Of a stretch of DNA of 26,785 nucleotides, positions 8,396 to 15,438 are shown piece by piece. Under the pieces are notes generated by a model. The model searched no databases. It worked only from the letters and a program-made list of their open reading frames with translations, and was not told the origin of the DNA. Origin of the DNA: an uncultured Oscillospiraceae bacterium (GTDB lineage Bacteria > Bacillota_A > Clostridia > Oscillospirales > Oscillospiraceae); contig CAKTZK010000011.1 of the NCBI GenBank assembly GCA_934635515.1, forward strand, positions 1 through 26,785. The letters are read 5' to 3'. A program made the translations under genes and the position numbers. Position 1 is the stretch's first letter. The number at the start of each line of letters is the position of its first letter.

Positions 8396-8677
8396 GATAG
8401 TCTGGACTGGAAGGATTACGACGCCGACACCATCTTCAAGCGTGTCACAGAGCACCTGCAGCCCGGGAGCATCGTCCTGTTCCACAATGCCGCCCTCCAT
8501 ACTCCCGAAGCCCTGCCCTCCATCCTGGAATACATGCACCAGAACGGCTACACCGTGGTGCCCATCGGGGAGCTGATCTACACCGAAAACTATTCCATCG
8601 ACCACGCCGGCCGGCAGTCGCCGGTGCAGCCGGAGGCCCCGTCTGATGCCGCCCCGGAGGCGAAAGCCGCCCAATAG
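8396..8677 (+). pseudogene. 3' remnant of a polysaccharide deacetylase gene
   Basis: The frame encodes about 93 residues matching the C-terminal end of NodB-type polysaccharide deacetylases: DSLDWKDYDADTI, then GSIVLFHNAALHTPEALPSI with the conserved LFHN histidine region, then GYTVVPIGELI. The first two-thirds of the enzyme, including the metal-binding Asp and His motifs, is absent. The in-frame sequence upstream (from an ATG at 8249) has no deacetylase resemblance and no ribosome binding site, so the break lies near 8396. Such enzymes remove acetyl or related groups from peptidoglycan or other polysaccharides. Presumably non-functional; the call rests on recalled family motifs. Confidence 0.75.
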
Positions 8678-8697
8678 CGCCGCCGGACGGTCCCGCG

Positions 8698-9288
8698 TTA
8701 ACCGCGCAGGGCCTCCAGAAGTTTTCGGGCAAACCGCTTCGCGTCCTTGGCCTTTTCCTCCGTCATAAACGGGTGCCGGTACCCCGGGTCATGCTCGCAA
8801 AGCCCGCCCAGATAGGATAGCTTCGAGTGCTTGCAGTACCGCCGCACGCCCTCCTCCCAGAGGTCCGCGCCCTTTTCCGGCGGATAGCCGCAGGTGGTCA
8901 CCAGCGCCACCTTCTTTCCTTCCCACAGGGCCGGGCCCTTTTCCTCGCCGTAGTATTTGTTCATGCCGTACACCAGCCTGTCCAGCACCGCCTTCATAGG
9001 CGGCGTGCAGTACCAGGAGTAGATGGGCGTAGCCAGCACTAAAAGGTCGCAGGAGAGCACCCAGTCAAAGATCTCCTGCATGTCGTCCTGTATGGCGCAG
9101 CCGAACACCGTCCAGTCCCTCTGGCAGACGCGGCAGGCCCGGCAGGGCCGCAGGTCCCGGTCGTAAAGCCAGATCACCCGGCAGGCGCAGCCCGCTGCCT
9201 CCAGCTCCCGGATAAACGGCGTCAGCAAGTGCATGGTGTTGCCGCCCTTCCGGGGGCTGCCCATCAGAATACACACGTCCTTTTTCAT
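8698..9288 (-). CDS. NADPH-dependent FMN reductase/flavodoxin-like protein (iron-sulfur flavoprotein type)
   Basis: A 196-residue flavodoxin-fold protein. The FMN phosphate-binding loop is GSPRKGGNT (10-18), and PIYSWYCTPPMK (88-99) follows as the second flavin-contact loop. Between them lies the Cys-rich segment CRACRVCQ with C49, C52 and C55, plus C64. This resembles the compact Cys motif of iron-sulfur flavoproteins and related anaerobe reductases, although spacing varies. It probably transfers electrons between NAD(P)H or ferredoxin and a quinone, metal or other acceptor in the cytoplasm. The start has GGAGGAAAC directly upstream. It is divergent from the TetR gene, which makes it a plausible TetR target. 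The physiological substrate is unknown. Confidence 0.9.
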   Translation of the reverse strand: MKKDVCILMGSPRKGGNTMHLLTPFIRELEAAGCACRVIWLYDRDLRPCRACRVCQRDWTVFGCAIQDDMQEIFDWVLSCDLLVLATPIYSWYCTPPMKAVLDRLVYGMNKYYGEEKGPALWEGKKVALVTTCGYPPEKGADLWEEGVRRYCKHSKLSYLGGLCEHDPGYRHPFMTEEKAKDAKRFARKLLEALRG

Positions 9289-9323
9289 GTTTCCTCCCCG
9301 TCCGCCTCAGTCGCTTTCGCTTT

Positions 9324-9352
9324 TCTATATTTTACACATCTCCGGGGCGCAA
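9324..9352 (-). promoter_or_regulatory. Candidate promoter for the flavin reductase gene
   Basis: On the minus strand TTGCGC (9352-9347) precedes TATAGA (9329-9324) by 17 bases. It lies about 40 bases before the ATG. The -35 of the divergent TetR promoter starts 16 bases away, so one regulator could affect both. Confidence 0.5.
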
Positions 9353-9367
9353 GTCCAGCAAAAGTGC

Positions 9368-9396
9368 TTGTCTTTTCTCACCGTTTCCTGTAAAAT
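9368..9396 (+). promoter_or_regulatory. Promoter for the TetR-family regulator
   Basis: TTGTCT (9368-9373) and TAAAAT (9391-9396) are separated by exactly 17 bases, about 45 bases before the GTG start of the regulator. Confidence 0.65.
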
Positions 9397-9441
9397 AATT
9401 CATATAACTACTGTTTTTCCCACTACATAGGAGGATATGCC

Positions 9442-9990
9442 GTGGCCTTATATACAAAAAAACTGATCATGACCGCCTTTGAAGAGCTGCTGGAGGAGCA
9501 GCCCTTCGACAAGATCACTGTTTCCGCGCTGGTCAAGCGCGCGGGTGTCAGCCCCAATACTTTTTATTATCACTATCAGGATATCTACGACCTGCTGAAC
9601 GCCTGGTTCCAGGAAAAGGTCGTCTCCCTCACCCCCGCCGACACCTTCATCGAGTGGAAAAGCGTCACCAAGACCATGCTCCGCCGGTGCAAGGCCCGTC
9701 CCCGCATCATTTATCATATTTTTGACGGTCTCTCCCGGGACTATATGGAGCGCTATATCTTTTCCCTGACGGACGATGTGTTCTCCCGCCTGGTGCAGCA
9801 GGCCGCCGAAGGCCGCTCCCTGTCCGACGAGCGTCTGCGCAGCATCGCCTCCTTCTGCCGCTACGCCTATATCGGCTTTGTCATGCAGTTTTTCTGGAAT
9901 CGCATGGAAAATGACATTGACCAGAGCGTAGACCGCCTGGGCGCGCTGTTTGACAGCTTCCTTCTCAGCGCCGTGCAGACTGCCGAGTAA
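9442..9990 (+). CDS. TetR/AcrR family transcriptional regulator
   Basis: A 182-residue one-component regulator. The N-terminal helix-turn-helix spans about residues 8-50, with FDKITVSALVKRAGVSPNTF and FYYHYQDIYDLL as the family hallmark. The rest is a helical ligand-binding/dimer domain of the DhaS-like type. Translation begins at GTG 9442, with AGGAGG at 9430-9435; the nearby ATG at 9437 is in another frame. It is divergent from the flavin reductase gene and precedes the DUF2238-VTT-radical SAM operon in the same direction, from which it is separated by a terminator and palindromic sites. It could repress either side; the ligand is unknown. Confidence 0.92.
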   Translation: MALYTKKLIMTAFEELLEEQPFDKITVSALVKRAGVSPNTFYYHYQDIYDLLNAWFQEKVVSLTPADTFIEWKSVTKTMLRRCKARPRIIYHIFDGLSRDYMERYIFSLTDDVFSRLVQQAAEGRSLSDERLRSIASFCRYAYIGFVMQFFWNRMENDIDQSVDRLGALFDSFLLSAVQTAE

Positions 9991-10045
9991 ATCGTGCGGG
10001 CTGTCAAATAAATTACGCACTCCCCCGCTTCCTCATATATTCCCC

Positions 10046-10080
10046 GCCGCTCCCACACGGGAGCGGCTTTTATTTTTTTT
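10046..10080 (+). terminator. Rho-independent terminator after the TetR gene
   Basis: GCCGCTCCC (10046-10054) pairs perfectly with GGGAGCGGC (10059-10067) around ACAC and is followed by a T-rich tract to 10080. Confidence 0.88.
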
Positions 10081-10116
10081 GCGCAAAATGCGGTTTTTAC
10101 GCAAATTTGCGCATTT
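10077..10116. promoter_or_regulatory. Cluster of nested palindromes, possible operators
   Basis: Two perfect 12-bp palindromes lie close together: TTTTGCGCAAAA (10077-10088) and CGCAAATTTGCG (10100-10111). In addition AAATGCG (10086-10092) is the inverted match of CGCATTT (10110-10116). The site is about 50 bases upstream of the promoter of the membrane/radical SAM operon and just after the TetR gene, so binding by that regulator is plausible but not shown. Confidence 0.45.
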
Positions 10117-10159
10117 CCTCCAATTCATGAGATTTTGAGAGATTCCACCCTTTCCGCCA

Positions 10160-10188
10160 TGGAATTGCCCGCCCCGCGCCGCTATAAT
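10160..10188 (+). promoter_or_regulatory. Candidate promoter of the membrane/radical SAM operon
   Basis: A perfect TATAAT at 10183-10188 has TGGAAT at 10160-10165 at 17-base spacing. The -35 match is weak (three of six), consistent with a regulated promoter. The start of the first gene is about 285 bases downstream. Confidence 0.5.
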
Positions 10189-10195
10189 ACTTATA

Positions 10196-10473
10196 CTTGG
10201 CAGGGTGTTTCCGTCCCTCTCCGGAGCCGCGCGGAGCTGCCCCGTCCCAAGATCCCCTGGATAGCCAAATACATCCGGATATGCTTTGCAGACGGTCCGT
10301 GTGACCGGTGTGCCCCGTGTGGTTGTGACGATGGGCCGGCCGGCATGCCAGATCCGCGCGAAAGCGGTCCGGTGTTTGGAGCTGCGGCGGGCGCAGGCCG
10401 CCTGCCGCGGTTTTTTCAGGCGGCGCAGGCCGCCGGGCTGTTACCGGGAAAATTTAGCGGAAAGGTGATCAAA
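10196..10473 (+). promoter_or_regulatory. Long GC-rich structured leader (candidate cis-regulatory RNA)
   Basis: About 280 untranslated bases separate the promoter from the first gene and can form a series of stems: GGCAG with CTGCC (10199-10240) enclosing CTCCG/CGGAG, CTGGAT with ATCCGG (about 10257-10278), CGGTC with GACCG, and CCGC with GCGG around GCGAAA. The leader ends with a terminator-like hairpin and a competing GC-rich repeat. The sequence matches no riboswitch class recognised here. No convincing small gene is present; a short TTG-initiated frame at 10286-10468 has no ribosome binding site. Confidence 0.4.
10384..10416 (+). terminator. Attenuator-like hairpin inside the leader
   Basis: GCGGCGGGCG (10384-10393) pairs with CGCCTGCCGC (10399-10408), with one G-U pair, followed by GG and six T (10411-10416). 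A second copy of GGCGCAGGCCGCC-like sequence at about 10422-10433 could pair with the same arms and prevent the hairpin, as in an attenuator. It lies 58 bases before the start codon of the operon's first gene. Confidence 0.5.
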
Positions 10474-11211
10474 ATGCAACTGCAGAAGCAGCGCATTCAG
10501 CCCCAGCGCTGGCGCCTATGGGTGCTGGCCGTGTGTGAGGGATTTGTGCTGTTTAGTATGGTGCGCGCCTTGGGCGCGGGCTCTGTCTCCGACGGGCTGC
10601 TGTGCCTGCTGGTAGGCGCAGGTGCCGCCCTGCCCTGGGCCGTGGAGCGGCGGACCGGCTGGCGCATGAACGGCGCGCTGTTTGTATTTGCCCTGTTTTA
10701 CCTGCTGGCCACCATGGCCGGTCGCATCTATCAGCTTTACTATCTCACCGGCTGCTGGGATAAGCTGCTGCACCTTTGCGGCGGCGTAGCCTTCGCCCTG
10801 GCGGGGTCCTATCTGCCGGTGCTTCTGCATAAAAAATACAAGGATGACCGGCTGCTGCGCCTTCTGTTCGGCGTGCTGGTGTCCATCTCCATCGCCGCAT
10901 TGTGGGAGTTTTACGAATACGGCATGGACCACCTTTTTGGCATGGACATGCAGCGCGACACCGTCATCACCGCCCTCCACTCCTATAACCTGGGGGACGG
11001 CACAGGCGTCGTGGGCCATATTGACCCCATCCAGAGCGTCACCGTAAACGGCCAGGCCCTGGAGGGCTATCTGGACGTGGGCCTCACCGACACCATGGGC
11101 GACATGATGGTGGAGACCCTGGGCGCCCTGGTCTATGCCGCCGTTTTCGCTCTGGATAAGGGCCGCCACCCGGCCTTTACCCGTCTCGGAAAGGAGGCGC
11201 ACCATGGCTAA
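10474..11211 (+). CDS. DUF2238/YjdF-like integral membrane protein
   Basis: A 245-residue membrane protein with about six hydrophobic segments. It carries conserved-looking polar motifs inside or next to the membrane: WDKLLHLCGG (D96, K97, H100), WEFYEYGMDHLFGMDMQRDT (E145, E148, D152, D158) and LTDTMGDMM (D206, D210). The DK..H, E..E and DT..D pattern resembles the DUF2238 (YjdF) family of uncharacterised inner-membrane proteins. The acidic and His residues could bind a metal or act on a lipid head group, but this is inference. The ATG at 10474 has AAAGGTGATC just upstream; the frame is open further upstream but that part overlaps the leader. It overlaps the next gene by eight bases and is first in a three-gene operon. 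Confidence 0.82.
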   Translation: MQLQKQRIQPQRWRLWVLAVCEGFVLFSMVRALGAGSVSDGLLCLLVGAGAALPWAVERRTGWRMNGALFVFALFYLLATMAGRIYQLYYLTGCWDKLLHLCGGVAFALAGSYLPVLLHKKYKDDRLLRLLFGVLVSISIAALWEFYEYGMDHLFGMDMQRDTVITALHSYNLGDGTGVVGHIDPIQSVTVNGQALEGYLDVGLTDTMGDMMVETLGALVYAAVFALDKGRHPAFTRLGKEAHHG

Positions 11212-11911
11212 GCCTCGCAGCGCCGCCTCTCAGGAGCAGGCACTCCGCACAGCCAAGATCCTGGTGGGGCTGATCTGGCTGGGTGTCATCGCCCTGTGCC
11301 TGCTGCACCGGGACAGCTTCACCCTGGAGAGTATCCTCACCTACACCCCGGAAAAGCCCCTGCTGGCAGCCCTGGTGCTCTTGGCCCTCTTCGCGGTGAA
11401 AAGTCTCAGCGTGTTCCTCTACAGCGGATTTCTGTATATCGCCGCCGGTGTCCTCTTCCCCCTGCCGGCGGCCATCGCCGTAAACCTCCTGGGCACGGCG
11501 ATCATGGTCACCCTGCCCTATCTCCTGGGCCGGAAGCTGGGCGGTCAGGCGGTGGAGTATATTCTGCGCCGCTGGCCCAAGGCGTCGGCTCTGCATGACC
11601 TGCGCAGCGGCAGCGACTTTTTCTTCGTGCTCATCATTCGCCTGCTGAACGTGTTCTCCCTGGACGCGGTCAGTGCTTATATGGGGGCCGTGGGGGTCTC
11701 CTATCGGTCCTATCTTCCCGCCAGCCTCCTGGGCCTTGCGTCCATGTGCGTGCTGTTTCCCATTATGGGCGGCAGCCTTTCCGACGTGCGCTCGCCGCAG
11801 TTTCTCGTATCGGCAGGGATTCAGCTGGCCATCATGCTGGTCTCCTGCACCGTTTTCTACTTCCGGCAAAAGCAAAAAACATCACTTATGAGAAAGGATA
11901 TCAAACTATGA
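11204..11911 (+). CDS. VTT-domain membrane protein (TVP38/TMEM64, DedA superfamily)
   Basis: A 235-residue membrane protein with five to six hydrophobic segments and the VTT (SNARE-associated Golgi/DedA) pattern: a membrane-entering loop with FLYIAAGVLFPLP (76-88), then NLLGTAIMVTLPYLLGRKLG (94-113), and the re-entrant segment with FFVLIIRLLNVFSLDAVSAY (140-159) containing the conserved arginine. Family members are implicated in lipid or undecaprenyl-phosphate movement across membranes (scramblase/flippase role); the substrate here is not known. AAAGGAGG (11190-11197) precedes ATG 11204. It overlaps the preceding gene by eight bases, and its TGA overlaps the next ATG (ATGA), so all three products are translationally coupled. 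Confidence 0.88.
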   Translation: MAKPRSAASQEQALRTAKILVGLIWLGVIALCLLHRDSFTLESILTYTPEKPLLAALVLLALFAVKSLSVFLYSGFLYIAAGVLFPLPAAIAVNLLGTAIMVTLPYLLGRKLGGQAVEYILRRWPKASALHDLRSGSDFFFVLIIRLLNVFSLDAVSAYMGAVGVSYRSYLPASLLGLASMCVLFPIMGGSLSDVRSPQFLVSAGIQLAIMLVSCTVFYFRQKQKTSLMRKDIKL

Positions 11912-13284
11912 GTATCACCGAAAAGATCTCCCACGCCGCCGAACGGAAGGCCTTTGAGACCATTCTGGACGCCATGCTGAAAAAGGGGCAGACCCAGGAT
12001 GTGGGCGACCTGGCCCAGCAGCTCATCGACATGATCCAGAAGATCCACAAGGGCACCTGGAGCGACAGCGCCTATGCTTCGCTGCGCATGGTGGCGGAAA
12101 ATCCCGATGGCAAGTGGGCCCACTATGCCCAGCGTCTGATCCGGGAAAATGACCCCTATATCCTCAAGACCTTCCTGACCAACGTGGCCTATGAGGGCGG
12201 CTTCCGGGGCTACCAGACCGCCCAGGAAAACGCCGAAAAATACGACATCAATGTCCCCTGGCTCATCCTCATGGACCCCACCTCCGCCTGCAATATGCAC
12301 TGCACCGGCTGCTGGGCCGCGGAATACGGCCACAAGCAGAGCCTCACCTTCGAGGAGATGGACCGGGTCCTCACCGAGGCCAAGGCCCTGGGCACCCACG
12401 CCTGCCTCTTCACCGGCGGCGAGCCGCTGCTGCGGAAAAAGGACATCATCCGTCTGTGCGAAAAGCACCGGGATATGGCCTTCCACGCCTTTACCAACGG
12501 AACGCTCATCGACGAGGAATTCTGCCGGGAGATGCTGCGGGTGGGCAACTTCTTCGTCTCCATCAGCGTAGAGGGCTTCGAGGAGGCCAACGACGGACGC
12601 CGGGGCCAGGGACATTTCCAGAAGGCTCTGGATGCCACGGACCTGATGCACAGCCACCGCATCCCCTTCGGCGTCTCCATCTGCTACACCAGCCGCAACT
12701 ATAAGGTGGTCACCAGCGACGAATTCCTGGATCTTCTCATCTCCAAGGGCTGCGTGTTCGCCTGGTATTTCCACTATATGCCCGTAGGCCTCAACGCCGA
12801 CACCTCTCTGCTGCTCTCGCCGGACCAGCGGGCCTATATGAAGGACCGGGTCCGGGAAATTCGGGGCCTTACCGGCGGCAAGGAGCTGTACTGCATCGAC
12901 TTCCAGAACGACGGCGAGTTTGCCGGCGGCTGCGTAGCCGGCGGACGCATCTACTGCCATATCAACGCCGCCGGCGATGTGGAGCCCTGCGTGTTCATCC
13001 ACTACTCCAGCGCCAACATCCGGGAAAAGAGCTTTTTGGAGTGTCTGCAGCAGCCGCTCTTTAAGCTCTACCGCCAGGGTCAACCCTTCAACGGCAACCA
13101 CCTGCGCCCCTGCCCCATGCTGGAAAATCCGGACCTGCTGCCCAAGATGGTGGCCGAGTCCGGCGCCCACTCCACGGACCTGGAGGCCCCGGAGTCCGCC
13201 GAGCATCTGTGCGAAAAGTGCAAGGCCTATGCCGATTGCTGGAAGCCGGAGGCCGAAAAGCTCTGGGCTGAGGACCACACCTGA
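11908..13284 (+). CDS. Radical SAM enzyme with SPASM-like C-terminal Cys cluster
   Basis: A 458-residue cytoplasmic enzyme. The radical SAM cluster motif is C128-x3-C132-x2-C135 in SACNMHCTGCWAAEYG. The SAM-binding GGEP lies at 170-173, and ISVEGFEEANDGRRGQG (219-235) is a later conserved strand. The C-terminal part carries further cysteines (C342, C350, C361, C402, C435, C438, C444) in a SPASM/twitch-like layout that could bind auxiliary iron-sulfur clusters. About 115 residues of helical sequence precede the barrel. This subfamily is widespread in anaerobic Firmicutes, and I know of no assigned reaction. The ATG overlaps the TGA of the VTT gene. Its coupling to two membrane proteins hints at lipid or membrane-linked chemistry, which is inference. 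No precursor peptide gene was found nearby. Confidence 0.92.
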   Translation: MSITEKISHAAERKAFETILDAMLKKGQTQDVGDLAQQLIDMIQKIHKGTWSDSAYASLRMVAENPDGKWAHYAQRLIRENDPYILKTFLTNVAYEGGFRGYQTAQENAEKYDINVPWLILMDPTSACNMHCTGCWAAEYGHKQSLTFEEMDRVLTEAKALGTHACLFTGGEPLLRKKDIIRLCEKHRDMAFHAFTNGTLIDEEFCREMLRVGNFFVSISVEGFEEANDGRRGQGHFQKALDATDLMHSHRIPFGVSICYTSRNYKVVTSDEFLDLLISKGCVFAWYFHYMPVGLNADTSLLLSPDQRAYMKDRVREIRGLTGGKELYCIDFQNDGEFAGGCVAGGRIYCHINAAGDVEPCVFIHYSSANIREKSFLECLQQPLFKLYRQGQPFNGNHLRPCPMLENPDLLPKMVAESGAHSTDLEAPESAEHLCEKCKAYADCWKPEAEKLWAEDHT

Positions 13285-13317
13285 CACCGCTTTCAAGCAT
13301 CTCATAAATCTCCCCAA

Positions 13318-13379
13318 AAACAGCATCACCGCCTGCCCTCTTCGGGCAGGCGGTGATGCTGTTTATTTAGTCTTTTTTT
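13318..13379. terminator. Bidirectional terminator between convergent operons
   Basis: A perfect 21-bp stem (13318-13338 with 13344-13364) around TCTTC. On the plus strand it is followed by ATTTAGTC and seven T (13373-13379). On the minus strand it is followed by a short T-run. It can stop both the radical SAM operon and the convergent Eis-like gene. Confidence 0.9.
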
Positions 13380-13389
13380 CGGTCCGGTC

Positions 13390-14676
13390 TTAATAATCCG
13401 AGTTCAGCCAGGGTCTTTGCTCACAGTGGAGCAGCGCTCCCAGCACCCGGGCCTTCTCCGGATCATCGGCCCGGGCGGCTCCCAGGCGCAGCAGCGCGGG
13501 CAGCTCCGCCGACCCCATCAGCAGGGCCGCCAGGTCCCCTTGACGGCACCGAACGGTGACCTCTACGGGCTCGTCCCGGTCCACTACGGACCAGCGGCCG
13601 TCCATGATGGACACGCGCAGACAGTCATCGACGTCCTGCATCTCGTCCCGATAGGAAAAAGCGGCGGTGATCCTGCCCGCCGGGAAGGTCCGATAGGCGG
13701 TCTTTTCCACGAAGCGTTCCGGGTCCGTCAGCTTGAACATGGTGCCCACCGCCGACACATTGGTCTGCAAAAAACCGAAGTCGATGTAATTTTTGCTCAC
13801 ATCCTGGGGGTCCGCCAGCAGGTGGTGGAAGTCCTCCTCCCCGGTGCGCAAAATCACCGTCTGGGCCAGGTCCTCCTGCATCCTTAGCGCCATGAGCAGG
13901 GCCCGAAGCACCCCGCCGTCCTCGTACACCAGTTCCTCCACGCTGAGGCAGTTTTGGGTATAGTTGGTGTCGCTGGCGCTCCGGAAGCGATAAGCCGCGT
14001 AACCCCGGATCTGGCCGTCGGGGTCATAATAGCCTATGCGGCGGACCTGTATGTCATCCCGGAGGCCGCGAATTTCCTCGTCGAATTTCTCCACCATCCC
14101 GTGGTTTCGGGCCGCGAAGCGCCGCTGGCAGGCCATGGCCGCGTCAAAGTCCTCCGGCTGCAAAAGGCGCAGCCTTGGCAGCACCGCCCGGTCCACCTTG
14201 GGCAGGGCCGAGGTGGGCAGGTGGTACTCATAAATTTTCCCCGCGAAGCCGTAGCCCATGCGGCGGTAGAAGTCGATGCGAAACGGCAGCAGCAGGGTAA
14301 GCAAGGCTCCCTTTTCCCGGGCGTAGTCCTCAAAATACCGCACCATATAAAGGGCTGCGCCCTTTTTCTTGTGCAGCGGATGGACCTCCAGCGCCATGAG
14401 CCCGCAGGCGGGCTGCATGCGCCTGAAGAAGTTCATGGAAAAGAGGATGAGCTTCATGGTGGCGATGAGGGTGGAGCCCTCAAAAAGGCCCACGGTCCTG
14501 GTCTGGGTGTCCTCCCGCAGCTCGATGCGGTGCTTTTCCCGGTAGTGCTCCCGGCAGGACTGGTCCAGGTCCTTGTAGGCCGGATAGGAATTGAGATAAA
14601 TGTCCAGATACGGCTCCAGATCCTCCTCCGTCAAGGGGCGGATGGTCCAGTTGCGGTCAGCGGCTGTGCTCATCAT
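13390..14676 (-). CDS. Eis-like GNAT N-acetyltransferase with C-terminal sterol-carrier-like domain
   Basis: A 428-residue protein with the three-part layout of the Eis family. The N-terminal GNAT domain has the acetyl-CoA region ALEVHPLHKKKGAALYMVRY (about 96-115). A second degenerate GNAT half follows from about 160 to 290. The C-terminal SCP2-like fold begins near RVSIMDGRWSVVDRDEP (about 356-372). The family acetylates amines, including aminoglycosides in mycobacteria, but many Firmicutes members have unknown substrates, so resistance should not be assumed. In Eis enzymes the C-terminal carboxylate takes part in catalysis, and here the chain ends NSDY. AAAGGAG precedes two tandem ATG codons (14676 and 14673). 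It has its own promoter. Confidence 0.9.
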   Translation of the reverse strand: MMSTAADRNWTIRPLTEEDLEPYLDIYLNSYPAYKDLDQSCREHYREKHRIELREDTQTRTVGLFEGSTLIATMKLILFSMNFFRRMQPACGLMALEVHPLHKKKGAALYMVRYFEDYAREKGALLTLLLPFRIDFYRRMGYGFAGKIYEYHLPTSALPKVDRAVLPRLRLLQPEDFDAAMACQRRFAARNHGMVEKFDEEIRGLRDDIQVRRIGYYDPDGQIRGYAAYRFRSASDTNYTQNCLSVEELVYEDGGVLRALLMALRMQEDLAQTVILRTGEEDFHHLLADPQDVSKNYIDFGFLQTNVSAVGTMFKLTDPERFVEKTAYRTFPAGRITAAFSYRDEMQDVDDCLRVSIMDGRWSVVDRDEPVEVTVRCRQGDLAALLMGSAELPALLRLGAARADDPEKARVLGALLHCEQRPWLNSDY

Positions 14677-14706
14677 AGCGGCTCCTTTCGCGGTTTTCTT
14701 CCTCTT

Positions 14707-14735
14707 ATTATACCGCCGCCGAGCCGTTTTCGCAA
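14707..14735 (-). promoter_or_regulatory. Promoter for the Eis-like acetyltransferase gene
   Basis: On the minus strand TTGCGA (14735-14730) is followed after 17 bases by TATAAT (14712-14707), about 30 bases before the start codon. It lies between the flavodoxin stop and the acetyltransferase start, so the two minus-strand genes can be transcribed separately. Confidence 0.72.
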
Positions 14736-14751
14736 CAAAAATCCCGCCGCC

Positions 14752-15324
14752 TTACTCGATGCCCGCCTCCACCGCCCAGGCCCGGACATCCGCCACGGAC
14801 GCATCCGCTTCAAAGCGCCGGCCGGAGAGAAAATTTGCGCCGGACAGCTGGGCCTTGATATTCTCCGCGCTCTCCTCCACGCCGCTGCTGCCGGAGGTGC
14901 AGAACACCGCCACCTTTTTCCCGGCGAAATCATAGCTGTCCAAAAAGGTACTGACGATGCGGGGCGCACCGCCGCCCCAGATGGGGTAGCCGATGACGAC
15001 GGTATCATACTGATCCCAGTTTTCCACCCGGTTTTGGATGGCCGGGCGGCTGGCGGGGTCCGCCTGCTCCCGGGTGACCCGGGCATCGGCCCCGTGGCCC
15101 AGGTCCTCGTCGGTATACGGCTCCTCCGGGACAATGCGGAACACATCCGCCCGCAGAGCCGTGGCGGCGGTCTCCGCCACGGACTTGGTGGTGCCGGTGG
15201 CGGAAAAATAGGCCACCAGAACATGCCGCTCCGTCATATCGCCCCGGCCCACGCCGCTGGCCGCCAGAATGACCGCCAGCACCGCCGCCACCGCCAGGAC
15301 CGGGAGCAATTTCTTTCGGTTCAT
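14752..15324 (-). CDS. Membrane-anchored (exported) flavodoxin
   Basis: A 190-residue protein with a basic N-terminus (MNRKK), one hydrophobic segment (residues 6-23) and a flavodoxin domain. The FMN phosphate loop is SATGTTKSVAE (41-51), with GYPIWGGGAPRI as the second flavin loop and FCTSGSSGVEES as the third. The hydrophobic segment has no lipobox cysteine, so it is either a signal anchor or a cleavable signal peptide. Most flavodoxins are cytoplasmic; related exported ones in Firmicutes are thought to serve extracytoplasmic electron transfer. The start at 15324 is chosen because GGAGG is seven bases upstream; the ATG two codons earlier is too close. It is divergent from the MarR gene and lies in front of the Eis-like gene. 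Confidence 0.88.
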   Translation of the reverse strand: MNRKKLLPVLAVAAVLAVILAASGVGRGDMTERHVLVAYFSATGTTKSVAETAATALRADVFRIVPEEPYTDEDLGHGADARVTREQADPASRPAIQNRVENWDQYDTVVIGYPIWGGGAPRIVSTFLDSYDFAGKKVAVFCTSGSSGVEESAENIKAQLSGANFLSGRRFEADASVADVRAWAVEAGIE

Positions 15325-15409
15325 ATCCATACCTCCATTGCTGCTTTTGCCCTCTATGATTTGTAGTTTTCCCGGTTTGATGCGGCATGAAAAAAACAAT
15401 TTTTTGGTC

Positions 15410-15438
15410 TTGACAAATGTACGATTTCGGACTATAAT
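15410..15438 (+). promoter_or_regulatory. Perfect-consensus sigma-A promoter of the MarR-MATE operon
   Basis: TTGACA (15410-15415) and TATAAT (15433-15438) are separated by exactly 17 bases. Such a strong promoter is usually held down by a repressor, consistent with the direct repeats that overlap it. Confidence 0.92.

Noticed and set aside
10196..10245. Resemblance of GGCAGGGTG and CCGGAGCCG in the leader to parts of the FMN riboswitch.
   Set aside because: The central conserved segments are absent and the pieces are too close together; the downstream genes are not riboflavin genes.
11857..13329. Minus-strand open frame of 490 codons opposite the radical SAM gene.
   Set aside because: No domain; it crosses the gene boundaries of the operon, and the radical SAM motifs fix the coding strand as plus.
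13390..14676. Calling the Eis-like protein an aminoglycoside resistance gene.
   Set aside because: Resistance is shown for mycobacterial Eis; Firmicutes members of the family are mostly uncharacterised, and nothing here shows drug specificity.
13954..15366. Plus-strand open frame of 470 codons opposite the Eis-like and flavodoxin genes.
   Set aside because: It spans two real genes and a promoter on the other strand and has shadow-type composition.
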